A DNA stretch of 49,759 bases, from assembly GCA_944372515.1 (NCBI GenBank), contig CALVZM010000008.1, positions 1-49,759 on the forward strand. The letters run 5' to 3'. The notes under the pieces were generated by a model. That model did no database searches. It had not been told where the DNA came from and saw only the letters and a list, made by a program, of their open reading frames with translations. The number at the start of each line of letters is the position of its first letter. Position 1 is the first letter of the stretch. The DNA comes from an uncultured Clostridia bacterium. Its GTDB lineage: Bacteria; Bacillota; Clostridia; Christensenellales; Borkfalkiaceae. Of this stretch, positions 41,163-49,260 are shown piece after piece. The position numbers and the translations under genes were made by a program.

Positions 41163-41384
41163 GTGTCCAAAGACGACGTGATAGAAGTAGAGGGCAAGAT
41201 CGTAGAATCCCTGCCCAACGCAACCTTCAAAGTCAAACTTTCCAACGGGCATATCATAACGGCATACATTTCCGGCAAACTGAGAATGAACTTCATCCGC
41301 ATCGTCGAAGGCGATTCGGTCAAACTGGAAATGAGCCCTTACGATCTGACCAAGGGCAGGATCACCTGGCGCAGCAAATCCTGA
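41163..41384 (+). CDS. infA: translation initiation factor IF-1
   Basis: The 73-residue OB-fold protein begins with GTG ([26 protein letters not shown]) and ends [11 protein letters not shown]. It binds the A site of the 30S subunit during initiation. GGAGGAAG precedes the GTG, so the non-ATG start is secure. Confidence 0.96.
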   Translation: MSKDDVIEVEGKIVESLPNATFKVKLSNGHIITAYISGKLRMNFIRIVEGDSVKLEMSPYDLTKGRITWRSKS

Positions 41385-41424
41385 CTGCCGCCAACACAGC
41401 ATCATTCATTCAAGGAGAAAGAAA

Positions 41425-41541
41425 ATGAAAGTAAGACCTTCTGTAAAGCCCATGTGCGACAAGTGCAAAGTCATCAAGAGAAACGGCCGCGTTATGGTAA
41501 TTTGCTCCAAAAATAAATCGCACAAGCAGAGACAGGGCTGA
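41425..41541 (+). CDS. rpmJ: 50S ribosomal protein L36
   Basis: This 38-residue gene begins [20 protein letters not shown] and ends SHKQRQG. The zinc ligands Cys11, Cys14, Cys27 and His33 are all present, so it is the zinc-binding form. CAAGGAGA precedes the ATG at 41425. It follows infA by 40 nt and is the last gene before the internal promoter. Confidence 0.96.
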   Translation: MKVRPSVKPMCDKCKVIKRNGRVMVICSKNKSHKQRQG

Positions 41542-41550
41542 TAAAATCGC

Positions 41551-41579
41551 TTGACAATTTTTTCCGTATTTGGTATAAT
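41551..41579 (+). promoter_or_regulatory. consensus promoter inside the ribosomal cluster
   Basis: TTGACA (41551-41556), 17 nt, TATAAT (41574-41579), with TGG before the -10 box. It starts nine bases after the rpmJ stop and would transcribe rpsM-rpsK-rpsD-rpoA-rplQ behind a leader of about 500 nt. Confidence 0.85.
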
Positions 41580-41585
41580 CTCTTT

Positions 41586-42083
41586 TACGGAAAGTATAAC
41601 GATTTCATTCTTATACGGCGACAGAGACTGAATTTCCGCAGATAAAAGTGCGGGAACTCAGTTTTGTTGCGCGTAAAAAGGTTTTTTCCGCCGGGCGGCA
41701 CAGCCGCGGGCTCTTGCGGGGACAGGCGTCTTTTTTCAAAAAGGCGGGCGGTCGCCGGGGGAGGTTTTTCGGCGAAAAAAAGGGGCGGGCGTCTTTGCCG
41801 CAGCCCGAAAAACGGAAGGGGCATGTCCGCGAGGACGGCACCAAAGAGCCAACGATGCACAAAGGGGCGGCACGCTCCGCCCGCAAGCAATGACGGCAGA
41901 GGGCGCGCTTTGCCGCGGCGGGAGTTCCCGTCTGCGGACGACGCGCAGGCGCTTTGCCGTATGGCTTTGAAAACGACCGGCTTTTGCCGCAGGCATTTTC
42001 CACTGCCGCGCGGGGGAAGTTTACGGATGACATACAGACAAAAATAAAAAAATTTTTTCCAAGGAAAACACGGAGGTTATCAA
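41586..42083 (+). promoter_or_regulatory. long leader before rpsM with an attenuator-like hairpin
   Basis: Near its 5' end a 14-bp stem with one A-C mismatch (41627-41640 with 41649-41662) is followed by TTTTGTTG, an intrinsic-terminator shape. The remaining 420 nt are purine-rich and GC-rich with no convincing ORF. S4, encoded in this unit, represses its own mRNA in other bacteria. A role here is inference. Confidence 0.45.
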
Positions 42084-42455
42084 ATGGCACGTATTGCCGG
42101 TGTGGATTTACCCAGAGAAAAGAGAGTGGAGATCGGCCTCACCTATATTTTCGGTATCGGTCTGACCACCTCCAAAAAGATTCTCGCGGCGACGGGCATC
42201 AATCCGGATACCCGCGTCAAGGATCTGGATGAGTCCGACGTATCCAAATTGAGAGATTATATCGACAACAACCTGAGAGTGGAAGGCGAACTTCGCAGCG
42301 AGATCTCGCTGAACATCAAGAGACTGATGGAGATCGGTTGCTATCGCGGCATCCGCCACAGAAAGGGTCTGCCCGTCCGCGGACAGAGCACCAAGAGAAA
42401 CGCGCGCACCCGTCGCGGCAACGTTCGCAGAGTGGTTGCGAACAAGAAGAAGTAA
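42084..42455 (+). CDS. rpsM: 30S ribosomal protein S13
   Basis: The 123-residue protein begins [25 protein letters not shown] and ends with the typical [25 protein letters not shown] segment (basic C-terminal tail that contacts tRNA). It is in the 30S head. CGGAGG lies before the ATG. Confidence 0.98.
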   Translation: MARIAGVDLPREKRVEIGLTYIFGIGLTTSKKILAATGINPDTRVKDLDESDVSKLRDYIDNNLRVEGELRSEISLNIKRLMEIGCYRGIRHRKGLPVRGQSTKRNARTRRGNVRRVVANKKK

Positions 42456-42469
42456 GGAGGTAAGAGGAA

Positions 42470-42871
42470 ATGGCAGCAACGAAAAAGACCGTCGCTACGA
42501 GAAAGCGCAGAGAGTTGCGCAAAGTAGACAAGGGTCAGGTTCACATTCAGTCTACCTTCAACAACACCATGATCACGTTCACCGATCTGAACGGCAATGT
42601 GCTGGCGTGGTCGAGCGCCGGTTCGCTGGGCGGATTCAGAGGTTCCAAGAAGGGCACGCCCTATGCGGCGCAACTCGCCTGTGAAAAGGCGGCGGCAGCG
42701 GCAAAGGAATACGGGCTGAAAAGCGTTGAAGTATACGTCAAGGGTCCCGGTGCGGGCAGAGAGAGCGCCATCCGCGCGCTGGCGAATTTCGATCTCGAGA
42801 TCACGCTGATCTCGGACGTGTCGCCCATCCCCCACAACGGATGCAGACCTCCCAAACGTCGCAGAGTATAA
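42470..42871 (+). CDS. rpsK: 30S ribosomal protein S11
   Basis: The 133-residue protein has the basic N-terminus [46 protein letters not shown] and the C-terminal [15 protein letters not shown]. It lies on the 30S platform near the Shine-Dalgarno helix. AAGGAGG precedes it. Confidence 0.98.
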   Translation: MAATKKTVATRKRRELRKVDKGQVHIQSTFNNTMITFTDLNGNVLAWSSAGSLGGFRGSKKGTPYAAQLACEKAAAAAKEYGLKSVEVYVKGPGAGRESAIRALANFDLEITLISDVSPIPHNGCRPPKRRRV

Positions 42872-42886
42872 CAGGAGCGTAGAGAT

Positions 42887-43480
42887 ATGGCAATCAATAA
42901 ATATCATAAATTGAAGAGATGCAGATTCCTTGAATTGGATCCCGCTTCCATCGGCTGCTCGAAAAAGTCCATCCGCACGTCGGGCAGAAAGACGAGAAAG
43001 ATCAGCGAATACGGCTTGCAGTTGCGCGAAAAAGAGCGCGCCAAGTTCATCTATTGCGTCAACGAAAAGCAGTTCCACCGTTACTATGAAACGGCGGAGC
43101 GCAAGAAGGGCGTAACGGGCGAAAACATGCTGGTTCTTCTTGAAAGAAGGCTGGACAACGTTATTTACAGAATGGGCATTGCCAACACCCGTTTGCAGGC
43201 AAGACAACTCGTCTCGCACGCGCAGTTCACGGTCAACGGCAAAAAGGTGAACATTCCTTCCTATCTCGTCAAAGCGGGCGACGTCATCGCCGTGCGCGAG
43301 AACAAGAGGGGCAACAAATTCTTCACCGCCCTGAAAGAATCCAAAGCCGCATTGAACGTCCCCCAGTGGGTGGAATTCGATAACGAAAAATTGGAAGGAA
43401 AGATTTTGGCACTCCCCGTGAGAGCAGACATCGATACTCAGATTGCAGAGCATATGATTGTCGAACTGTACTCCAAGTAA
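42887..43480 (+). CDS. rpsD: 30S ribosomal protein S4
   Basis: The 197-residue protein has the S4 N-domain (SIRTSGRKTRKISEYGLQLREKERAKFIY) and the S4 RNA-binding domain (LERRLDNVIYRMGIANTRLQARQLVSHAQFTVNGK, split by position about 90-125). The zinc-type Cys quartet at the N-terminus is absent, so it is a zinc-free form. It nucleates 30S assembly and in other bacteria regulates its own operon. Confidence 0.97.
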   Translation: MAINKYHKLKRCRFLELDPASIGCSKKSIRTSGRKTRKISEYGLQLREKERAKFIYCVNEKQFHRYYETAERKKGVTGENMLVLLERRLDNVIYRMGIANTRLQARQLVSHAQFTVNGKKVNIPSYLVKAGDVIAVRENKRGNKFFTALKESKAALNVPQWVEFDNEKLEGKILALPVRADIDTQIAEHMIVELYSK

Positions 43481-43505
43481 TCAAACCATTCAAGGAGGTC
43501 GTTTT

Positions 43506-44459
43506 ATGATCGAAATGGATATGCCCAAAATAGAGGTGGAAGAGAACGAGGACAGGAGTTATGCCAAGATCGTCGTCGAGCCCCTCGAAAAGGGTTTCGG
43601 TCTTACAATCGGTAACTGCTTAAGAAGGATTCTGCTTTCGGCTCTGCCCGGCGCCGCCGTACAGGGCATCCGCTTCTTGGACGGGAGCGTGAAGCACGAG
43701 TTCTCCGCAGTCGCGGGGGTCAAAGAGGACGTAACCGAAATTATCCTGAACCTCAAACTTCTGGCGATCAAGACCAAAGTTACGGACAAGGATTACACCA
43801 AGACGCTGCACCTTTACAAGGAAGGTCCGTGCGTGATCACGGGCGCCGACATCGAGCAGGACGCCGAGATCGAGGTCGTCAACAAAGATCAGTATATCTG
43901 CACGGTGGACGCAGGCGGCAAGGTCGACATGGAAGTTACCATCGGCCGCGGCAGAGGTTACAAACCCGCGAGCGAAAACAAGCAGAACATCATCGATTAC
44001 ATTGCGATCGACTCCATCTATACCCCCGTTCAGAAGGTCAATTACCAGGTGGAAAACGCCCGCGTCGGGCAGAACCTGAACTATGACCGCCTCAACCTCG
44101 AGGTCTGGACGGACGGCACCTTCTCCGCAAAGGAAATCGTTTCCCTCGCGGCGAAGATCATGCAGGATCACATCAGCCTGTTTGTCAATTTAAGCGATAC
44201 CATCAAAGGCATGGATATTCTTGTCAAGAACGAGGACGACAAGCAACAGCAAGTCCTCGCCATGGCGATCGAGGACATGGACCTTTCCGTCCGTTCCTTC
44301 AACTGCCTCAAACGCGCAAGCATCCATACCGTGGAAGACCTGACCAAAAAGACGGAAGAGGAGATGCTCAAGGTGAGAAACCTCGGCAGAAAGTCGCTTG
44401 ACGAAGTCATCCTCAAATTGCAGTCCTATGGTCTCTCATTAGCAAAAAAGGAGGATTAA
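43506..44459 (+). CDS. rpoA: DNA-directed RNA polymerase subunit alpha
   Basis: The 317-residue protein has the N-terminal dimerisation domain (VEPLEKGFGLTIGNCLRRILLSALPGAAV) and a C-terminal HhH domain (about 250-315, RSFNCLKRASIHTVEDLTKKTE and LGRKSLDEVILKL) that binds UP elements and activators. The ATG at 43506 follows AAGGAGG; the frame extends upstream into rpsD and that part is discarded. Confidence 0.98.
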   Translation: MIEMDMPKIEVEENEDRSYAKIVVEPLEKGFGLTIGNCLRRILLSALPGAAVQGIRFLDGSVKHEFSAVAGVKEDVTEIILNLKLLAIKTKVTDKDYTKTLHLYKEGPCVITGADIEQDAEIEVVNKDQYICTVDAGGKVDMEVTIGRGRGYKPASENKQNIIDYIAIDSIYTPVQKVNYQVENARVGQNLNYDRLNLEVWTDGTFSAKEIVSLAAKIMQDHISLFVNLSDTIKGMDILVKNEDDKQQQVLAMAIEDMDLSVRSFNCLKRASIHTVEDLTKKTEEEMLKVRNLGRKSLDEVILKLQSYGLSLAKKED

Positions 44460-44462
44460 ACC

Positions 44463-44969
44463 ATGTCCGGTAAATTAGGCAGACCCGCGAAGGAGAGAGT
44501 CGCGCTCCTGAGAAATCAGGCGTCCCAACTCCTCTGGTACGGCAGAATAGAAACCACGCTTGCCAAGGCGAAGGAATTGCAGCCTTACGTCGAAAAGATC
44601 ATCACCAAGGCGGTCAACACCTTTGACGACAACATCGAAACGGAAGTCGTCAAAAAGAACGCCAAGGGCAAAGAGGTCAAGACGACCGCCGTCAAGGACG
44701 GCGTCAAAAAGTTGGCGGCGCGCCGTGCCATCATGTCCAGGATCTATGATCTGCAGGAAGTGAAAGGGTTCACGGAAAGCAAGTCCGCGTTCAAAGCCCG
44801 CACGAAGGACGTCAAGCATCCCTTGATCGAAAAGATCTTCAACGAGATCGCGCCCAAGTATGCGCAGCGTGCCGAAGAACTCAAACAGGGCGGCGGCTAT
44901 ACCAGGATCTACCAACTCGGCGAGCGCCGCGGCGACGGTGCCGAAACGGCGATCATCGAACTCGTGTGA
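44463..44969 (+). CDS. rplQ: 50S ribosomal protein L17 with an internal insertion
   Basis: The 168-residue protein has the L17 start (GRPAKERVALLRNQASQLLWYGRIETTLAKAKEL) and end (LIEKIFNEIAPKYAQRAEEL, GGYTRIYQLGERRGDGAETAIIELV). Between them are about 45 extra charged residues (about 60-110, NAKGKEVKTTAVKDGVKK) absent from the usual 115-125 residue protein. It sits at the tunnel exit side of the 50S. It starts three bases after the rpoA stop and closes the operon. Confidence 0.95.
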   Translation: MSGKLGRPAKERVALLRNQASQLLWYGRIETTLAKAKELQPYVEKIITKAVNTFDDNIETEVVKKNAKGKEVKTTAVKDGVKKLAARRAIMSRIYDLQEVKGFTESKSAFKARTKDVKHPLIEKIFNEIAPKYAQRAEELKQGGGYTRIYQLGERRGDGAETAIIELV

Positions 44970-44994
44970 TCGGGTGAACAGTCATCAAAACATC

Positions 44995-45030
44995 AACGGG
45001 TGTCCGAAATGTTCGGACACCCGTTTTTGC
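44995..45030 (+). terminator. terminator of the ribosomal supercluster
   Basis: A perfect 14-bp stem (44995-45008 with 45012-45025), 3-nt loop, then TTTT. It lies 26 nt after the rplQ stop. Confidence 0.88.
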
Positions 45031-45152
45031 ATGCGTTTTTTTCGGCAGAGACGGGACAATAGATGCTTTTTGCAACGAAACTTCCGCTTTTGCCTTTTTC
45101 GGAGTTTTTTTGCGCGGCGGGCTTTTTCCCGTTCGGCGGGCAATTCTTTGGG

Positions 45153-45220
45153 CGGTCGGTTTGCGCGGGACGGCAATTTTTCGGGGCGGGCGCTTTGTCT
45201 GAGAACGGTCGGTTTGCGCG
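45153..45220 (+). repeat. 15-bp direct repeat upstream of the DUF378 gene
   Basis: CGGTCGGTTTGCGCG occurs at 45153-45167 and 45206-45220. The surrounding 45,031-45,319 has no supported gene. A TATACT (45297-45302) with no good -35 box may be the promoter of the next gene. Confidence 0.4.
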
Positions 45221-45319
45221 TGGAAAGGGCGAAATGCGAGCCGCGGGCGGCAAAGGGATATTTTCTCCGCCCCCGCATAGAATCGGCAAGGCAGGGTATA
45301 CTGTTTGCAGGAGGAAGAT

Positions 45320-45541
45320 ATGTTAACGATTATCAGTTTGATCTTGACCATTATCGGCGGGCTCAATTGGTTGATTGTCGGCATCGCCGACTTCAACTTC
45401 GTCAACTGGGTATTTGCCGGCGATCTCTATTTCATCGCCCGCGTCATCTATTGCCTGGTCGGCATCGCTTCGCTGTGGGTAACCTATTATCTGGTGCGCC
45501 ATTTCAAAGAGATCGCGCACATGCGGGAGAGCAGGGAGTAA
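45320..45541 (+). CDS. DUF378 family small membrane protein
   Basis: The 73-residue protein begins MLTIISLILTIIGGLNWLIVGI and has the family motif GGLNWLxxG plus a second membrane segment (IARVIYCLVGIASLWVTYYLV). DUF378 proteins are two-span membrane proteins of unknown function, common in Firmicutes. The ATG at 45320 follows GCAGGAGGA, so the longer frame from 45305 is not used. A terminator follows 36 nt downstream. Confidence 0.88.
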   Translation: MLTIISLILTIIGGLNWLIVGIADFNFVNWVFAGDLYFIARVIYCLVGIASLWVTYYLVRHFKEIAHMRESRE

Positions 45542-45576
45542 AAGTGCTCCGTATCGGGGGACTTTCATCCGAAAAG

Positions 45577-45606
45577 AAAAACAAGAGCCGTTCGGCTCTT
45601 GTTTTT
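45577..45606. terminator. bidirectional terminator between DUF378 and pepV
   Basis: A 13-bp stem (45577-45589 with 45594-45606) with A run before and T run after. It serves the plus-strand DUF378 gene and possibly the convergent pepV. The sequence TTTTTGCCCGCGG is repeated at 45711-45723 and 45770-45782 in the gap up to pepV. Confidence 0.8.
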
Positions 45607-45790
45607 CACGTCTGTTTGTCTTTTTTTGCGTATGGACGCCGCCCAATTTTATTTTTGCGCGGCGGGCGGGCATTTTTGTCGGTGCTTGCGCGGAGAGAAA
45701 GGCGAAGCATTTTTTGCCCGCGGAATTGCGCCGAGGGACAGGTATTTACATGAGGAAAAGGGAAAAGCGTTTTTGCCCGCGGCGCGGCTT

Positions 45791-47077
45791 TCAGGAACAG
45801 ATCTCTTTGAGCGCGCGGCAATAAATTTCCGCAAGTTGACCGATCTTTTCCAGGGAGATATATTCGTCGGGGCGGTGGATGGTGGATTCTTCTCCCGGGG
45901 AGAGCGGTCCGAACCCGCAGCCGTTTTTCATGGCGCGGGCATAGGTTCCTCCGCCGATGGCGACGGGCAGGGCATGCCCGCCCGTTACGGCGTTGTAGAC
46001 GTTGAGGAGCGTTTGGATGACCTTGCCGTTCGGGTCGTTGTAAAGGGGCTCCTGCGCGTGCAGGACGGTATAGGCAATGCCCGCTTTGTCAAGGGCATGG
46101 GTAACGGCAGAAAGCGGTTTGGTGGCGGGCACGCGGAAGTCCGTTACCACCGAAAGTTTGCCCCCTTCAAAGGTCGCCACATCGGGCGACAGGGTCAGCC
46201 GCCCCGTTTCGTCGGACAGACCCGCAAGGCAAAGAGTATCGCCGAAGAGCAGGTCGCAGACGCGGCGGCAGGCAGGGCTTTCCGCCGCATAAAATTCTAG
46301 CAGTCCTTGCAGGGCGTTCGCGCCCTTTTCGGGCTCCGAAGCGTGTGCCGCCCGCCCGCGGGCAACGAGCGTTCCTTCTGCAAAACTGAGGGAAACATTT
46401 GGCACAAAGCAAGGCACCATGCCCGCGTTTTTCGGGGGAAAGAGCGGGACGGAACGGGCATGGTCGCAGACCATATTTGCCGCCGTGCCGCCGCACAGCG
46501 AGGTGAAGGGCGGATCGCCAAGCGGGAAGTCCAGCCGCAGGTGCAAAATTCCTTTTTCGGCGTAGATGACGGGGAAATCGGCGTCGGGCGTAAATCCCTC
46601 GTCGGGCATGTGCGCCACCTTTTTATAGTGTTCTATGCACGCCCAGCCGCTCTCCTCGTTGCAGCCGGCGATGAGTTTGATTTTGCGTTTGGGGCGGAGG
46701 CCGCCGTCTTTGAGCGCTTTGAGGCAATACAAACAGATGACGGCGGGACCCTTGTCGTCCATGGCACCGCGGCCGTATAACCTGCCGTTCTCGATGACCC
46801 CGCCGAAGGGGGGATGCGTCCAGCCGTCCCCCGCGGGAACGACGTCGAGATGCACGGCGACGGCAAATTCCTCCCCGTCGCCGAAGAGCACTTCCCCGAC
46901 GTACCCGTCAAAATTGTGCGTTTCAAATCCCATTTCCGCGGCGCGGGCGAGGAAGAAGTCCAGACTGTCGCGCGCGCCCTTTCCGAAGGGCGCGCCGGGC
47001 GCGGACGGAGCGAGAGAGGAGTCGAAACGGATGATTTTTTGAATGTCCCGGATGATCTCGGGCAAATATTTTTGCAT
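45791..47077 (-). CDS. Sapep/PepV-type M20 dipeptidase
   Basis: The 428-residue metallopeptidase has the M20 active site: His76 and Asp78 in AVHLDVVPAGDGWTHPPF, the bridging Asp in GRGAMDDKGP, and the catalytic and metal-binding Glu pair 141-142 in GCNEESGWACIEHY. The later AAHASEPEKGANAL has the dimer-lid His. This layout is that of PepV and the Sapep family, which hydrolyse dipeptides with Zn or Mn. It is slightly shorter than the usual 460-470 residues. Cytoplasmic peptide use is the likely role. TATAAT at 47113-47118 (minus) with TTTACC 17 nt upstream is a plausible promoter. Confidence 0.9.
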   Translation of the reverse strand: MQKYLPEIIRDIQKIIRFDSSLAPSAPGAPFGKGARDSLDFFLARAAEMGFETHNFDGYVGEVLFGDGEEFAVAVHLDVVPAGDGWTHPPFGGVIENGRLYGRGAMDDKGPAVICLYCLKALKDGGLRPKRKIKLIAGCNEESGWACIEHYKKVAHMPDEGFTPDADFPVIYAEKGILHLRLDFPLGDPPFTSLCGGTAANMVCDHARSVPLFPPKNAGMVPCFVPNVSLSFAEGTLVARGRAAHASEPEKGANALQGLLEFYAAESPACRRVCDLLFGDTLCLAGLSDETGRLTLSPDVATFEGGKLSVVTDFRVPATKPLSAVTHALDKAGIAYTVLHAQEPLYNDPNGKVIQTLLNVYNAVTGGHALPVAIGGGTYARAMKNGCGFGPLSPGEESTIHRPDEYISLEKIGQLAEIYCRALKEICS

Positions 47078-47243
47078 AACAGACCTTTTTTTACCAAAAA
47101 TTTATCGATTTTATTATACACTTTTTTCAAAATATGGTAAAATAAAAATGCATGGTATTGCCGTGAAAGCCGTCTTTTTTTACGGAAGCAGCCGCCGGAC
47201 GGGGCAAAAAGGGGAAAAACGCGCCGCGGCGGGAGAGGCAGAC

Positions 47244-47999
47244 ATGCAATCGTTTGAACGGAGGGCGGAGAAGATGCACGAAGGACATCGTCTGCGCATG
47301 TACGAAAAATTAAAGAATTATCCCGATGCTTTGCAGGAGCATGAATTGCTGGAAATTTTGCTCTATAACGCCGCGCCGCGCATCAACACCAATCCGCTGG
47401 CGCACAGGCTGCTGGACGAATTCGGTTCGCTCCGCGCGATCTTTGAAGCGGACGTTTCCGCCTTGCAGGCGGTGGAAGGAGTGGGGCTGCAACTTGCGGG
47501 CTACATCAAATGCATCGACTTCTTTTTGCAGGCATACGGCGCCTCGCAGGAAAAAGCCATGCCCGTCCGCTATGAAACGGAGAGTTTTCGGCAATATCTC
47601 GCGGAATATTATGCGCCCCTCTCTTACGAAGTATTCTGCATCTTTGTCATCGGCGAAAAAAACCGCATCCTTTGCTGCAAAAAATTTACGGACAAGGAGA
47701 GCGGTTCGGTTACCGTGCCGCCGCAGGAACTCACCAGACTTGCCGTGCAATATGCGGGCAAAGCCTTTGTGCTGGCGCACAACCACGTCGTCGGGGCGTG
47801 CCGTCCGTCGGCGGGGGACGACAATCTGACCATTCAGTGCGAAGTCATCTGCTCCATCAACAACGTCCGCCTGCTCGACCATTACATTTATTCGCGCGAG
47901 GGGATATACAGTTATTATCTCAGCGGCAGGATGGCGAACATCGCCAACAACTATCACATCCGCCGCGTCATGGGGAGAAGGGACGATGGAAAGGACTGA
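47244..47999 (+). CDS. radC: RadC-like JAB-domain protein
   Basis: The 251-residue protein has the RadC N-terminal region (MHEGHRLRMYEKL, HELLEILLYNAAPRINTNPLAHRLL), a helix-hairpin-helix (LQAVEGVGLQLAGYIK) and a C-terminal JAB domain. The metal motif reads AHNHVVGACRPSAGDD, so the His, His and Asp ligands are kept but the usual HNHPSGDPxPS loop is altered. RadC function is not established despite its name. The ATG at 47244 follows GGGAGAGG; the ATG at 47274 after GGAGGGCGGAG is also possible. It overlaps the sensor kinase gene by 14 bases. Confidence 0.85.
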   Translation: MQSFERRAEKMHEGHRLRMYEKLKNYPDALQEHELLEILLYNAAPRINTNPLAHRLLDEFGSLRAIFEADVSALQAVEGVGLQLAGYIKCIDFFLQAYGASQEKAMPVRYETESFRQYLAEYYAPLSYEVFCIFVIGEKNRILCCKKFTDKESGSVTVPPQELTRLAVQYAGKAFVLAHNHVVGACRPSAGDDNLTIQCEVICSINNVRLLDHYIYSREGIYSYYLSGRMANIANNYHIRRVMGRRDDGKD

Positions 48000-49260
48000 A
48001 TCGACGCGGAACAATAAATTTTTCAGCCGTGTGCGCGTGGGCATCTTCTGCCTGCTCATCCTGGTGGAAGCGTTCATTCTCTTCCAGAACATCCGCTGGG
48101 AACTCGTATTCGGCGCGGTGCCGAGTTGGTTGCTCGTCCTCGTCATCGAACTTGTTTTCACCTTCAACAATTTTCTGAAAACGTTTGTGATCGAGGAATT
48201 CAGACACAAGATCACTTGTTACGTCATCGACTTTCTCTCGCAACTCGCCCTCACGCTCATCGTCAACAGCACCTATCTGAGCGCGGTCTATCTTCTGATA
48301 CTCTCGGAGTTCTACATGTCCACCGACCGCCTTGCGGACTGCATCGTCATGGGCAGCGCGAGCCTGCTGTTTTTCGTGATCACGCGCGGCATTGCCGCTT
48401 ACTATTTCATGCGCGCGGGGATATTTGAGACCATCACCGCCTGTCTGAGCGAAATTTTCGTCATTATTTTTCATTTTCTTCTCGTGAATTTTGCATTGAA
48501 CGTGTATGATTCCAAGCAGAAGATGTCCAAATCCTTGCAGGAACTCGACGAAAGCAACCGAAAACTTCGGGAAGCATATGACGAATTGGCGGAGATCACC
48601 GTCTTGCAGGAGCGCCAGCGCATTGCGCGGGAGATCCATGACACGGCGGGGCATTCCATCACGACGGTCATCATGCAGACGGAAGCGGCGAAACTGGTCA
48701 TGGAACAGGACCCCGAAGAGGCGCGGCGGCGGATCGTTGCCGCCAATTTGCAGGCAAAGAACGCCTTGGAGGAGTTGCGCCAGAGCGTGCACCTGCTCGC
48801 GGGCGAAGCGGCGGAAGAGAGCCTGCGCTCCGCGTTCGGCAGGGTCATCGGCGAATCTTCGGACGGCACGGGCGTCGTCATCCGCGCCGACGTTGCGGAC
48901 GTGGTCTGTTCGTCGGAGAAAAAGCGTTTTCTCACCAACACGCTGAAAGAAGGGATCGCAAACGGGCTTCGCCACGGGCATGCCACCGCTTTCTATGTCG
49001 AACTCGGCGAATCGGACGGAAAAATCAATTTTCTTTTATCCGATAACGGCGTCGGCGCGGACATGGGGCAACTCAAAAGCGGTTTCGGCATGAACGGCAT
49101 GACCCGCGGCGCGCGGCAATTTAGCGGTACGGCGGACTTTTCGTCCGCACCGGGGGAAGGGTTTGAGATCCGCATTTCGATCCCGGCGGAAGGCGCGGGG
49201 ACAAAGCAGCAAGATCGGAAACAGGAGGAAAAAGATGAAGATCAGAGTGATGATCGCTGA
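47986..49260 (+). CDS. NarL-type sensor histidine kinase (HisKA_3)
   Basis: The 424-residue protein has about five or six membrane segments (residues about 18-170), then a coiled-coil linker and the phospho-accepting His218 in RQRIAREIHDTAGHSITTVIMQ, the HisKA_3 signature. The ATPase domain has ILKEGIANGLRHG-like TLKEGIANGLRHGHA, the DNGVGAD box and GFGMNGM. The C-terminus is very charged (QQDRKQEEKDEDQSDD). It overlaps radC at the start and the response regulator at the end, so the three genes are translated as one unit. The signal is unknown. Confidence 0.92.
   Translation: MERTESTRNNKFFSRVRVGIFCLLILVEAFILFQNIRWELVFGAVPSWLLVLVIELVFTFNNFLKTFVIEEFRHKITCYVIDFLSQLALTLIVNSTYLSAVYLLILSEFYMSTDRLADCIVMGSASLLFFVITRGIAAYYFMRAGIFETITACLSEIFVIIFHFLLVNFALNVYDSKQKMSKSLQELDESNRKLREAYDELAEITVLQERQRIAREIHDTAGHSITTVIMQTEAAKLVMEQDPEEARRRIVAANLQAKNALEELRQSVHLLAGEAAEESLRSAFGRVIGESSDGTGVVIRADVADVVCSSEKKRFLTNTLKEGIANGLRHGHATAFYVELGESDGKINFLLSDNGVGADMGQLKSGFGMNGMTRGARQFSGTADFSSAPGEGFEIRISIPAEGAGTKQQDRKQEEKDEDQSDDR

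Noticed and set aside
41648..42047. Open frames of 80-130 codons in the leader before rpsM
   Set aside because: No ribosome binding site, low-complexity basic products, three overlapping frames equally open. Treated as untranslated leader.
44985..45289. Minus-strand frames of about 97 codons after rplQ
   Set aside because: Lys/Arg/Pro-rich products with no start signals, crossing a terminator hairpin.
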